DNA from: Castellaniella sp049651205
GTDB taxonomy: Bacteria; Pseudomonadota; Gammaproteobacteria; Burkholderiales; Burkholderiaceae_B
Assembly: GCF_049651205.1 (NCBI RefSeq)
Contig: NZ_JBASBR010000015.1
Coordinates: 104,429-168,428 of the forward strand
Length of the DNA stretch: 64,000 nucleotides
Reading direction: 5' to 3'
The notes beneath the pieces were generated by a model. That model was not told the DNA's origin, did not search any database, and worked only from the letters and a program-made list of their open reading frames with translations. Made by a program: the position numbers and the translations under genes. Shown in pieces: positions 7,534-16,486 of the stretch (the stretch's first letter is position 1; each line of letters starts with the position of its first letter).

Positions 7534-9216
7534 CTACATCCGTTCGGGGGCGCTGACCCCCAGTAACCCCAGGCCATTGGCAATCACCTGGGCAGTGGCG
7601 CGCGCCAGGCGCAGGCGCGCCGTGCGTAGCGCGGCATCCTCAACCAGGATGCGCTCTGCGTTGTACCACGCGTGGAAATCAGCGGCGCAATCGCGCAGCC
7701 AGAATGCCAATTGGTGGGGGGCGAGTTCTTGGGCTGCCTGGGTAAGCACCGACGGGTACTCGGCCAAACGCTGCAGCAGGCTGATTTCGGTGGGTGCTGT
7801 CAGCAAGGAGGCGTCGGCGCCAGCTGCCTGCTGTGCGGCATCATGTTGGCGCAGCAAGGAGTGAATCCGTGCATGTGCGTACTGAATGTAATACACCGGG
7901 TTTTCTTCGCTGTGTGATAGCGCAAGATCGATATCAAATACGAATTCGGAGTCTGCCCGCCGTTGCGCCAGGAAAAACCGCACGGCGTCCCGGCCCACCC
8001 AATCGATGAGATCGCGCAGCGTGACATAGCTGCCCGCACGTTTGGAAATCTTGACCTCGGCGCCGTCACGCATCACCCGCACCATCTTGTGCAGTACGTA
8101 TGTCGGGTAGTCTGGGGGGATCCCCAGCGACAGGCCCTGCAGCCCCGCCCGCACACGAGCAATAGTGCCATGGTGGTCGGTGCCCTGGATATTGATGGCG
8201 TGGTGAAAGCCGCGATCCCATTTGGCCACGTGGTAGGCCACATCCGGCACAAAATAGGTATACCCGCCTTCGGACTTGCGCATGACGCGGTCTTTGTCGT
8301 CACCCGTGCCGAGCTCGGTGGTGCGCAACCACAGTGCGCCGTCCTGCTCGTAGGTATGACCCGCATCGATCAGGGCCTGTACCGTGCGCTCCACCCGCCC
8401 GCTGGTGTAGAGTGAGCTCTCGAGGTAGTAAGTGTCAAAGTGCAGGTCAAAGGCCTGAAGATCCAGATCTTGTTCGCGGCGCAGGTACGCCACCGCAAAG
8501 CGGCGGATCGCGTCGAGATCATCGAGATCGCCGCTGGCTTGGATGGGCTCGACGTCGTTGGCGTGAACCGTGGCTTTTGCCAGGTAGTCGCGGGCAATAT
8601 CCAGAATGTATTCGCCCTTGTAGCCGTCCTCGGGAAAATCCGGGTGATCGGGCTCGATGCCGCGGGCGCGCGCCTGCACGCTGATGGCCAGGTTGTGGAT
8701 CTGGTTACCCGCGTCGTTGTAGTAGAACTCGCGACTAACCTGCGCGCCCTGTGTGGCAAACAGCCGGCAGATGGAGTCGCCCAGGGCGGCCTGGCGGGCG
8801 TGGCCCACATGCAGCGGGCCCGTGGGATTGGCCGAGACGAACTCGACTAGAATCTTTTGGCTGTTGGCAGCGCGGTGGCCGTATTCGCTGCCTTCGGTGT
8901 TGATCACCGCCAGCACGGCTTGGTGTGCCGCGGAGGACAGACGAAAATTGATAAAGCCCGGGCCGGCGACTTCGGCGTGTGCAATCAGGTCGGCGGCCTG
9001 CGGCTGGGCCAGCACGGCGTCGACAATCGCCTGGGCCAGCTCGCGCGGGTTGCGTCGGGCGCTGCGGGCGGCCTGCATGGCAATATTGCAGGCTACGTCG
9101 CCATGCGCGGCCACCTTTGGGCGCTCGAGGGTAATATCCAGCGTGTGTCCTGGGATCAGGGTGTCCAGGGCGGTGTGCAGGAGGGAAACAATCTGTGTAG
9201 TGTGCTGTGGCAGCAT
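7534..9216 (-). CDS. argS: Arginyl-tRNA synthetase
   Basis: A 560-aa class I aminoacyl-tRNA synthetase that charges tRNA-Arg. The HIGH-type motif is in ANPTGPLHVGHARQAALGDS and a KMSKS-type motif in KISKRAGSYVTL. The N-terminal arginyl additional domain (MLPQHTTQIVSLLHTALDTL) and the C-terminal DALR anticodon-binding domain, ending LGLLGVSAPERM, are both present. Normal length for bacterial ArgS. Confidence 0.96.
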   Translation of the reverse strand: MLPQHTTQIVSLLHTALDTLIPGHTLDITLERPKVAAHGDVACNIAMQAARSARRNPRELAQAIVDAVLAQPQAADLIAHAEVAGPGFINFRLSSAAHQAVLAVINTEGSEYGHRAANSQKILVEFVSANPTGPLHVGHARQAALGDSICRLFATQGAQVSREFYYNDAGNQIHNLAISVQARARGIEPDHPDFPEDGYKGEYILDIARDYLAKATVHANDVEPIQASGDLDDLDAIRRFAVAYLRREQDLDLQAFDLHFDTYYLESSLYTSGRVERTVQALIDAGHTYEQDGALWLRTTELGTGDDKDRVMRKSEGGYTYFVPDVAYHVAKWDRGFHHAINIQGTDHHGTIARVRAGLQGLSLGIPPDYPTYVLHKMVRVMRDGAEVKISKRAGSYVTLRDLIDWVGRDAVRFFLAQRRADSEFVFDIDLALSHSEENPVYYIQYAHARIHSLLRQHDAAQQAAGADASLLTAPTEISLLQRLAEYPSVLTQAAQELAPHQLAFWLRDCAADFHAWYNAERILVEDAALRTARLRLARATAQVIANGLGLLGVSAPERM

Positions 9217-9303
9217 GAAATTGGAATGATGAGCGGTGACAACGACATCGGACAGGCCAAAAGGCTAATGTCGCCGAAGATACCCCGGAATGATAGCCCG
9301 ATT

Positions 9304-12300
9304 TCAGGGCGGTCGTGGAATAGTGCCCATCCCTGCCAGGCCCAGTGCGGATTCCAGCCAGGCACCATAGCCAGCCATATCCACCACCCCCACGCGGTCA
9401 CCGGCATTGATCTGCCAGCTGCCCGTGCGCTGGATGAAGGATTCAAACAGCGCCCGTTGTGACGTGCCCAGCCGTGCATCGTCACCCTGCGGGCCCAGTG
9501 TCTGGCCGTGCGTATCCTGCAAGGCGCGGTCGCCGCCCAGTACGCGGGCGCCCGGTATGCGCTCGTCGTGCAACCAGGGGCGTGTCACGTGCTGATCATC
9601 TGCAGATAGATCGTCCAGCGGTACCATCGCTGCCAGGGCCTGCCAGCGCATCCAGTTCAAGGCAACATCCGGCAGGTCGCCGTCTGCCATGGCCTGGCCC
9701 TGGTCATCCAGGATCATGCCGCCGCCAATATCGGCGTGTGCGCCAATGAATGGAGCCTCCACCGTATTGCTGCTGCCACTGGCGCCGGCCGATACCAGGG
9801 GGAAAAGGCTGCGCAGTTCGTGCAGCGCCACAGCATGCGCCACCCAGGACCAGGCGTTGTTGATACTCAGGTCGTAGCCTGCATTGGCCGCCCCCAGCAG
9901 GCCAAATTGGGCCACGGTGTCAAACAGGCCCAGAAACCGCAGGTCCACGCACAGGCCGATGGTGCCGCGCAGTGGGTCGTCGTAAGAGAACCAGCCATTG
10001 CGGGTCTGGTGTGCAATCCGGTTGGCCATGTCGCGGGCAAGCGCTGCCCCACGCGAATACCCCAGGATGTCGATGGGTACAGGCTCGGAAGACCCTTGTG
10101 CCCGTTGCAGCGCATTCATCAGGGATTGCCACTGATTGCGCAGGATCTGCCCGCTGCTGGCTGCCGTGATGGCGTCCCAATCCAGGTAGGCGTTGTTGCC
10201 CGGCCCGGCATGATAGTACCGGGGGCCGTCCTGGTAGCTTTGCGCAAGTTTCCAGACATTGCTCTGATTGGCCTGGCCATAGCGGGTGCCGTCAAAGGCC
10301 AGCAGGATCAGGCCCAGGGGATCCCGAAAGCGCATGGCTTGCTGGGCGGCATAGCCCAGTGCCTGCTGGCCGGGTACCGGCCCCAGCGGATCTGGTTCCA
10401 GATACTGGCCGCGCTGGGGGAGATACGTGCGAAACCCATTGTCATGCCAGTGGGTAAAGGGGTCTTCGTCTTGCCCGGGCAGGCGCAAGGGCAGGTTCAG
10501 ATCGCCGGCAATGCGTTCTGCCCGTCCCAGCACATCGTAGCGAGCCGCCCAGCGCACGGAGGCGGTTTGATCCGTCATCAGAACAGGAGCGCCCAGTAGG
10601 TTGGCGTGCACATAAAAAAGCCTGGTGTGGCCGTCCTCGTCTGTTTGCAGCATGCCCACTGGAGCCTCTTGTGCATACAGGTAGCGCTCGTGCCGGATGC
10701 GCGCAGGACGGCCTGCCTCACCGGGTATCTGGATGCGCCGGGCCACCAGGCGGTTCTCCAGAAACTGGCGGTCGATGGTGTGCATGCCGCTTTGTTGGCG
10801 GATTTGCTGGCCGCGCGCATTATAGGTGTAGCGAATCATCGGGTCATTGGGCAGCAGCACCTGAGACAGGCGCTGCTGGGCCTGATAGCGCAACACAGTG
10901 GTCTCCAGCTGCATGGGTAGCCCTGCTGCGCTGCGTCGGATGGCCGGCAGTGCGTCAGGCGGTGGTGCATCGGGGCCGGAGAGGCGCCGGTGGGCCAGCA
11001 GCCGGCCGTCGTTGGCCCAGGCCCACCAGTCTGTGGCTGGGGGTTGTGCCGGAGTCTGGGTGTGACTGCCCGTCATGCGGTCTGCCGCATCGTAATGAAA
11101 CATCTGAATATGCCAGGCACCGGGCACGCCTTGCTGCCAGCGGCTGACACGCCCCCGCTTATCATGCCAGCGCCGCTCGGCCCACCGCAGTTGCTTGCCT
11201 TGTGTCAGCAGCAGGGCTTGGGTACGGCCCCGCGCATCTGCCTGCGCTTGCAGCTGCAGGCCATTGCCATAGCGGTAGCCGGCCAGCCCGGCCACCGTGT
11301 CGATCACGGGGTGCAGGCGGCCGTCGGCAGATTGCCAGGTGAGGGCGGCCAGATGGCCGTTGGCCAGCCAGCGGTAGTGCAGGGCGCCGCCCTCGGGCAG
11401 ATGGTGGCGTACCCGTTGTCCGGCAGGGTTGTAGTCAAATCTGTCCTGCCATGAAGAGGTGCCTGTCGGATGCGGGCGGCGCAGATAGCGGGCCACCAGC
11501 TGTCCCTTGTCGTTGTAGGTACGCTGTTCGCGCTCGGCCGGGTGATCCAGTCGCCGCAACTGGCGTCCACGCCATTGCAGCTGCACGCTGACCCCTGGTG
11601 TATCTGGTGCGGCATAGTGGATCTGTACTGGACGGCCCACCGCATCCAGCTGCCAGCGCTGGCCACCGCCGTGCACCTGGCGCAGGCCCTGGGGCCTGCC
11701 TTTGGCATCAAACAGCCATTGGGTGTGGCCGCCAAGCGTGCTGAACCAACTATCCAGCATCCCCTGGGGGTTGTAATGCAGCTGCAGACCAGGCCACAGA
11801 CCTTCATGCTGGATGAGAGTGCGGATCTGCCCCGAGGGATGCCGATGGATTTCCAGGCCTGCCAGGGCGCTCAGGCGCCCGGCGGCGTCTCGCCGGACGC
11901 TGCCTTCTGCCTGCCTTGCACGCGCCAGGGTCTCTTTGATGGCCAGCGCATTGGGTGCCTGGCTGTGCGGCCCGGATACTGCGCGCGTGACGCGTCCCAG
12001 CGCATCATAAGACCAGCTGCGCGCCCGCCAGCGCCGGCCCTGGGGGGTCGCCAGGCTGATGCCGGTGATGGCCCGCACGTGGCCGCCCTGATGCGCTGCT
12101 TCGTAATGGTAGTGCCGCTGCATGCCGTCCGGCCGACGTACCCGCTGGAGATGCATCACCACGGATTGTGCCGAAGTGCCCGTATCTGCATGATCTGTGG
12201 GCACAAGCGGCGCCGGGAGGCTTTCTACTGCCTGCGCTGGCGCCACAGGCGGGGTGATGGGGGCGGGGGCGTAGTGATACTCAAACTGCCCGCGGGGTGT

Positions 12301-13062
12301 CTGCAGCGTATGCAGCAGCCGGCGGCCCATTATGGCCCGGTAGCCCAGCTGCAAGACCACTGGCCCCCTGCGGATCTGGGTGATCAGCCCCTGTGTCTCG
12401 GGCGTACGCCCATACTGGATGTGTGTGGTGGCCTGGCCCGGGTGCACCCAGGCAATCAGGCGGCCCGCCTGGTCAAACGCCAGGCGCTGGCCTTCAGGGG
12501 ATAACCATAGGTGTGTGCTGCCTGGGGCCAATGGAGGTGGGCGCCCGCCCTGTGCAAGCGGCCGCTGGCGGCTTTCCTGGGCGCGCCAGCGAGCAGCAGA
12601 CATCACGTACCCTGTCAGGGCCTGCCGTGCCTGGCCGTTTGCGTCAAAGTAGACAGTACGGCCATCGGCCAGGTGCAAGCGCCAACCTGTGCCCTCGCGT
12701 TGAAGCCGTGCGTCGTAATCGGTGTGCCAGCCGTCCCCCCAGGGCCCTGCGTATGTAGACCCTGATCGGTAGTAGCGGCGAAAGCCTGGCTGGCGTTTAT
12801 CCAGGCTTTCGGGCAAATCGATGGCCTGCAGGTATTTTTCACCGCTCAGGCGATGCACAGGGTTGCTGATGCCGGTGTCCAGATCGGGCTCGCGCACGGG
12901 CCCCAGCGGAGTTTGTGCCCCACAGGGGGGCAGTTCGCCTGGCGGGGTGTCGGGGGCGGGACAGATCAGCGCGGGGTTGGCCTGGCACATGCCGGCCACA
13001 GCCAGCAGGCAGCCTGGCAAAAACATGCGCCATCCCTTGGTTTGCCCTAGGCCTGTCACCAT
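9304..13062 (-). CDS. RHS-repeat protein with C-terminal DUF2235 (Tle1-like) lipase domain
   Basis: About 1250 aa. After an apparent signal peptide (hydrophobic segment ending VAGMCQAN) comes a DUF6531-type start (LDTGISNPVHRLSGEKYLQ), many RHS/YD repeats (YDALGRVTR, YNPAGQRVRH, YNARGQQIRQ), and the RHS core YLPQRGQYLEPDPLG ... FRDPLGL at about residue 920. The last 330 residues form a DUF2235 alpha/beta hydrolase: LLAFDGTRYG, nucleophile motif GYSRGAALARDMANRI, GLFDTVA, and HADIGGG with the likely catalytic His and Asp. This is the layout of a polymorphic phospholipase toxin. The ATG at 13062 follows AAGGGG; a TTG at 13080 is the alternative. No immunity gene is seen next to it and no other secretion-system gene is in the window. 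Confidence 0.85.
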   Translation of the reverse strand: MVTGLGQTKGWRMFLPGCLLAVAGMCQANPALICPAPDTPPGELPPCGAQTPLGPVREPDLDTGISNPVHRLSGEKYLQAIDLPESLDKRQPGFRRYYRSGSTYAGPWGDGWHTDYDARLQREGTGWRLHLADGRTVYFDANGQARQALTGYVMSAARWRAQESRQRPLAQGGRPPPLAPGSTHLWLSPEGQRLAFDQAGRLIAWVHPGQATTHIQYGRTPETQGLITQIRRGPVVLQLGYRAIMGRRLLHTLQTPRGQFEYHYAPAPITPPVAPAQAVESLPAPLVPTDHADTGTSAQSVVMHLQRVRRPDGMQRHYHYEAAHQGGHVRAITGISLATPQGRRWRARSWSYDALGRVTRAVSGPHSQAPNALAIKETLARARQAEGSVRRDAAGRLSALAGLEIHRHPSGQIRTLIQHEGLWPGLQLHYNPQGMLDSWFSTLGGHTQWLFDAKGRPQGLRQVHGGGQRWQLDAVGRPVQIHYAAPDTPGVSVQLQWRGRQLRRLDHPAEREQRTYNDKGQLVARYLRRPHPTGTSSWQDRFDYNPAGQRVRHHLPEGGALHYRWLANGHLAALTWQSADGRLHPVIDTVAGLAGYRYGNGLQLQAQADARGRTQALLLTQGKQLRWAERRWHDKRGRVSRWQQGVPGAWHIQMFHYDAADRMTGSHTQTPAQPPATDWWAWANDGRLLAHRRLSGPDAPPPDALPAIRRSAAGLPMQLETTVLRYQAQQRLSQVLLPNDPMIRYTYNARGQQIRQQSGMHTIDRQFLENRLVARRIQIPGEAGRPARIRHERYLYAQEAPVGMLQTDEDGHTRLFYVHANLLGAPVLMTDQTASVRWAARYDVLGRAERIAGDLNLPLRLPGQDEDPFTHWHDNGFRTYLPQRGQYLEPDPLGPVPGQQALGYAAQQAMRFRDPLGLILLAFDGTRYGQANQSNVWKLAQSYQDGPRYYHAGPGNNAYLDWDAITAASSGQILRNQWQSLMNALQRAQGSSEPVPIDILGYSRGAALARDMANRIAHQTRNGWFSYDDPLRGTIGLCVDLRFLGLFDTVAQFGLLGAANAGYDLSINNAWSWVAHAVALHELRSLFPLVSAGASGSSNTVEAPFIGAHADIGGGMILDDQGQAMADGDLPDVALNWMRWQALAAMVPLDDLSADDQHVTRPWLHDERIPGARVLGGDRALQDTHGQTLGPQGDDARLGTSQRALFESFIQRTGSWQINAGDRVGVVDMAGYGAWLESALGLAGMGTIPRPP

Positions 13063-13155
13063 CGCAATCCCCTTGTCCAAGCGGGATATTCTCCTGCTTG
13101 GCAGGGCACAGAACTTGGGTTAGTGTATGTTTATGTCCACTGTTGGAAGTCCATG

Positions 13156-13500
13156 ATGCTCATTTTGTTCCAGTCCCGGTCAGCCGCCGAAGTCCTGATG
13201 TTTGCCAAGCACGCCCGTCCCATCCTCGAGGCCGCCGGCAAACAGTTCGACACCCCCGACCTCCCCGAAAGAGGCGTCATCACGCACGCTCAGCTGGATA
13301 CCGCCATCGCAGGCATCGAAGCCCTCATTGCTGCCGACAAAAGCCCTGATACGCCCAATTCCGACCACGACGAGGCCGCCGAGCACCCGATTGCCCAATA
13401 TGTCGGGATGCACCGCCGTGCCTGGCCCCTGTTGGCCATGCTGCGGCTGGCACGCGAGAAAAGCGAGGACGTCACCTGGGAACCCGCCCCGATCTGGTAA
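13156..13500 (+). CDS. DUF1840 domain protein
   Basis: A small soluble protein (114 aa) whose start MLILFQSRSAAEVLMFAKHARPILEAAGK and middle PERGVITHAQLDTAIAGIEALI match the DUF1840 family, common in betaproteobacteria and of unknown function. TGGAAG at 13144-13149 gives good spacing to the ATG at 13156 and poorer spacing to the one at 13153; the longer frame start at 13123 has no ribosome site. It is followed by a second small gene 10 bp later. Confidence 0.8.
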   Translation: MLILFQSRSAAEVLMFAKHARPILEAAGKQFDTPDLPERGVITHAQLDTAIAGIEALIAADKSPDTPNSDHDEAAEHPIAQYVGMHRRAWPLLAMLRLAREKSEDVTWEPAPIW

Positions 13501-13510
13501 GGACAGCACT

Positions 13511-13828
13511 ATGCAGGCTCATGTCATGATTGTGTTTGACGCCCGGCACTCGCTCGAGCTCGACGTCGACGTTTCGCCTGATGCCGCACAGGCACAGGCG
13601 GCTCGCCAGTGGTTCGAGCAACGTTGGGATGCGCTAGGCTGCGAGCCTTTGCGCGTCAGTGGCAAGGTATTGCTGCTGGACAAAATCCTGGGAGTGGCCG
13701 ATGCACTGGGCTATCGCAAGCTGTCCAGCCAAACTGAAACCGCCCAGGAGTTTGCCTCCCGGGCGGCGCTGGCACTCGAAAAACCGCGTGTTACGGTTGA
13801 TCTTCCCGGCCTGTCCATCGTGTATTGA
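13511..13828 (+). CDS. Conserved hypothetical protein (105 aa)
   Basis: It starts MQAHVMIVFDARHSLELDVDVSPDAAQAQ after an AAGGACAG ribosome site and ends LDLPGLSIVY-like (VDLPGLSIVY). I do not recognise a named domain. The sequence is acidic and soluble, with no signal peptide. It is 10 bp behind the DUF1840 gene, so the two form an operon; function unknown. Confidence 0.7.
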   Translation: MQAHVMIVFDARHSLELDVDVSPDAAQAQAARQWFEQRWDALGCEPLRVSGKVLLLDKILGVADALGYRKLSSQTETAQEFASRAALALEKPRVTVDLPGLSIVY

Positions 13829-13839
13829 GGGGGCCAGGG

Positions 13840-13874
13840 GCCGTGATTCTCGCCGGTTGGGCGGGGATCACGGC
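13840..13874. terminator. Hairpin between convergent genes
   Basis: GCCGTGAT at 13840-13847 pairs with ATCACGGC at 13867-13874, with further partial pairing inside. It lies between the 105-aa gene and the end of leuA. There is no U-tract, so it is only a possible terminator. Confidence 0.4.
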
Positions 13875-13909
13875 GCTGCCGTGTATGGCTATAAAAGTCT
13901 GGCTGAAAG

Positions 13910-15613
13910 TCAGGCAGCCGCTGATACGCGGGCCGGCATTTCCTTGCCGGTGGCTGCATAGCGGTTGACTGCACTCAGAATGGCCAGGAAAGACGAGGTC
14001 ACGATGTCTTCGTGGATGCCTACGCCGTAGCCGCCGGCCTCATCGCCAATCCGGATCTCGACATACGACGCTGCACGGGTGTCCGTACCGGTGCCGATGG
14101 CGTGCTCCTGGTAATCCATCACGCGTGCTTCAATGCCCAGGGCATCCACAAACGCCGAGATTGCACCGTCACCACGGCCTGTCAGGTGGCGGGTTTCACC
14201 GTCGACCTGGAGTTCGACCTCGATGGCAAACTGCTTCTGACCCGTGGTTTTGGGGCTGCCCGTGATGCGGTGGCGCACCAGCGACCAGGGCCCGGCCAGC
14301 TCCAGGTATTCGCGAGAGAAGATCTCGTACACATCCCTGGGAGTGACTTCGCTGCCGGTTTCATCGGTTACCCGCTGGATCGCACGGCTGAATTCGATCT
14401 GCAGGCGACGCGGCAAGGCCAGGCCGTGCTCGTGCTCGAGCAGGTAAGAGACGCCGCCTTTACCCGACTGACTGTTGACACGGATGACGGCATCGTAGCT
14501 GCGGCCCAGATCGGCAGGGTCGATCGGCAGGTAGGGCACTTCCCAGACTGCATCGGGTTTCTGGATGGCAAAACCTTTTTTGATGGCGTCTTGGTGCGAG
14601 CCCGAGAAGGCGGTAAACACCAGATCGCCCACGTACGGGTGGCGCGGGTGCACGGGCAATTGATTGCAGTCTTCGACGCAACGGCGCACACCGTCGATAT
14701 CCGAGAAGTCCAGCCCCGGATGGACCCCCTGGGTGTACAGGTTCAGGGCCAATGTCACCAGATCGACGTTGCCGGTGCGCTCACCATTGCCAAACAGGCA
14801 ACCTTCGATACGGTCGGCGCCGGCCATCACGGCAAACTCGGCGGCGGCCACAGCGGTGCCGCGGTCGTTGTGCGGATGCACGCTCAGGACAATGGTGTCG
14901 CGCTGCTTGAGGTTGCGGTGCATCCATTCGATCTGATCAGCATACAGATTGGGCGTGGTGGCCTCGATGGTGGCCGGCAGATTAAGGATGATGCGGTCTT
15001 GCACCGTGGGTTGCCAGGTGGACACCACGGCGTCGCATACCTCGAGCGCGAAATCGGGCTCGGTGGTGCTGAAGACCTCGGGTGAGTACTCGTAGCGCCA
15101 GTGGGTTTCGGGGTGATGACTGACGGCTGCCTTGACGGCGCGTGTGCCCTGGACAGCAATTTCGCGAACTTCGTCGCGGCTCATTTTGAAGACAATCTTG
15201 CGAAAAGCCGGGGCACAGGCGTTGTACATGTGCACGATGGCATGCCGGGCGCCTGCCAGGGCTTGTACGGTGCGCTCGATCAGGTCTTCGCGGGCCTGGG
15301 TAAGGCCAATGATGGTGACGTCGTCGGGGATGCGGTTTTCGTCGACCAGCTTGCGGACAAAATCAAAGTCAGTTTGCGATGCCGAGGGGAAACCCACTTC
15401 GATTTCCTTGAAGCCGATCTTGACCAATTGGTCGAAGAACCGCAGCTTGCGATCGACGCTCATGGGTTCGATCAGGGCCTGGTTGCCGTCACGCAAGTCG
15501 GTGCTCATCCAGATCGGTGGCGTGGTGATGCGGTGGCTGGGCCAGGTGCGCTCGGCGTAGTCGCGCGTAAACGGCGCAAACGGGACGTATTTGGAGGCGG
15601 GATTTTGAATCAT
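13910..15613 (-). CDS. leuA: 2-isopropylmalate synthase
   Basis: A 567-aa enzyme that condenses acetyl-CoA with 2-oxoisovalerate in the first committed step of leucine synthesis. The catalytic TIM barrel begins with STDLRDGNQAL and holds the metal-binding HPHNDRGTAVAAAEFAVMAGADRIEG (HxH, written here in part) and GNGERTGNVDLV. A C-terminal regulatory LeuA dimer domain ends the protein. The length and the start YVPFAPFTRDYAERTWPSHRI are those of the longer LeuA type found in Burkholderiales and Actinobacteria. A leader peptide with consecutive leucine codons lies upstream, pointing to attenuation by leucine supply. Confidence 0.95.
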   Translation of the reverse strand: MIQNPASKYVPFAPFTRDYAERTWPSHRITTPPIWMSTDLRDGNQALIEPMSVDRKLRFFDQLVKIGFKEIEVGFPSASQTDFDFVRKLVDENRIPDDVTIIGLTQAREDLIERTVQALAGARHAIVHMYNACAPAFRKIVFKMSRDEVREIAVQGTRAVKAAVSHHPETHWRYEYSPEVFSTTEPDFALEVCDAVVSTWQPTVQDRIILNLPATIEATTPNLYADQIEWMHRNLKQRDTIVLSVHPHNDRGTAVAAAEFAVMAGADRIEGCLFGNGERTGNVDLVTLALNLYTQGVHPGLDFSDIDGVRRCVEDCNQLPVHPRHPYVGDLVFTAFSGSHQDAIKKGFAIQKPDAVWEVPYLPIDPADLGRSYDAVIRVNSQSGKGGVSYLLEHEHGLALPRRLQIEFSRAIQRVTDETGSEVTPRDVYEIFSREYLELAGPWSLVRHRITGSPKTTGQKQFAIEVELQVDGETRHLTGRGDGAISAFVDALGIEARVMDYQEHAIGTGTDTRAASYVEIRIGDEAGGYGVGIHEDIVTSSFLAILSAVNRYAATGKEMPARVSAAA

Positions 15614-15634
15614 GTCGGTAACCTGTCAGGGAAG

Positions 15635-15708
15635 TGCATCCGGATCACGGATGCAAAAAAATCGCGGATGGCGAAGATGTGGCGAACTGGTTGCCGAACT
15701 GCCACGCG
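15635..15708 (-). promoter_or_regulatory. Probable leuA attenuator region
   Basis: Between the leader-peptide stop (15712) and leuA (15613) the minus strand has competing hairpins. CGCG/TGGC (15663-15672) can pair with 15701-15708, directly before a run of seven T (15661-15655); GTGGC at 15679-15683 can instead pair with 15701-15705; and an 8-bp stem lies at 15635-15642/15648-15655. The alternative pairings and the T-run fit transcription attenuation, but I cannot decide the exact terminator and antiterminator by eye. Confidence 0.5.
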
Positions 15709-15711
15709 GCG

Positions 15712-15852
15712 CTAGGCCCGGCAACCGATCGCTAGAAGTAGTAGGCCCGACAGGGGAAGCGCAAAGGCTGCAAGTGCAGCCTGGCGCGCGCGCAGCCCGT
15801 TGCCGGCAGAGGCCTGCGGCAAAGAGAAGATGGGTGCGCGTGAAGTGTTCAT
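15712..15852 (-). CDS. leuL: leuA leader peptide (46 aa) with Leu-Leu-Leu-Leu run
   Basis: The minus strand frame from ATG 15852 to TAG 15714-15712 ends PLSGLLLLAIGCRA. The four leucines at 15744-15733 are encoded CTA CTA CTT CTA, rare codons in a genome where CTG dominates, just as in the E. coli leuL leader. It sits about 100 bp before leuA on the same strand, followed by competing hairpins and a T-run. The ATG has no strong ribosome site and an upstream in-frame start exists, so the N-terminus is uncertain; the leucine run and stop are the informative part. Confidence 0.65.
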   Translation of the reverse strand: MNTSRAPIFSLPQASAGNGLRARQAALAAFALPLSGLLLLAIGCRA

Positions 15853-15922
15853 AGTGTGTAAGTCAAACACATTTTTTATGGTTATGCAAGGTTTATGCGG
15901 CCAAAGACCGCTATACCGTTGC

Positions 15923-16468
15923 TTAACTGTTGCGCTGGCGAGCGTCTTCGAGGGTGGCCAGCTGCCGTGCGGCCTGTTGCAGCCGTTGGGATCGGCCCGC
16001 ATGGATTTCTTGCCGAGCCAGTTGGAGGTCGCCGACGCGCAGGGGCTCGTCGCGCGCCTGCCAGGCCCACAGCAGAACCTCCAGGGCGGGGGCCGACAAT
16101 TGCTGTTCGAGCTGCTGAAACGAAGTGTTGTCTACCCATTTTTGACGTGACCGTGCAAGGATGCCGCGCACCACCTGGTACACCACCCAGGCCACGATGA
16201 TCGTGCATAAAATAACCAATGCAACCCAGAAGTACGGGTTGTAACGCTGCAACAAAGCCGTGGCTTCTGCCCCTACCAGATGGTTTCCGGCATAATCAAC
16301 GCCGTTTCCAAACGCCAGCAGGCGGTTAAGCAGCTGATACCAGACCAATGCCACCAGCACCACCAGGGCGGCAGATGCTATCTTGGCGGTGGCAGTCAGC
16401 TTCAGCACAATGTGCCGCAGCAGGCTGGCGTCTTGTCGATTGGGGGTTTGGTATGGTTCCTGTGTCAT
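15923..16468 (-). CDS. Predicted inner-membrane protein, function unknown
   Basis: A 181-aa protein starting MTQEPYQTPNRQDASLLRHI. It has two transmembrane segments, at about residues 25-47 (IASAALVVLVALVWYQLL) and 75-99 (YFWVALVILCTIIVAWVVY), then a soluble tail rich in Gln, Arg and Ala with coiled-coil character. I do not recognise a named family. The start at 16468 is chosen because the upstream extension of this frame overlaps rpoN on the other strand. Only 18 bp separate this start from the divergent rpoN start. Confidence 0.65.
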   Translation of the reverse strand: MTQEPYQTPNRQDASLLRHIVLKLTATAKIASAALVVLVALVWYQLLNRLLAFGNGVDYAGNHLVGAEATALLQRYNPYFWVALVILCTIIVAWVVYQVVRGILARSRQKWVDNTSFQQLEQQLSAPALEVLLWAWQARDEPLRVGDLQLARQEIHAGRSQRLQQAARQLATLEDARQRNS

Positions 16469-16486
16469 GGCTTTGATGAGTTGAGT

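Noticed and set aside
8258..8263. GTATAC inside argS as a regulator site
   Set aside because: Within a conserved coding region far from the block; expected by chance for a hexamer.
11470..12504. Plus-strand 344-aa frame
   Set aside because: Antisense to the RHS gene, without any protein features; a product of high GC.
14012..15085. Plus-strand 357-aa frame
   Set aside because: Antisense to leuA; complement of conserved codons.
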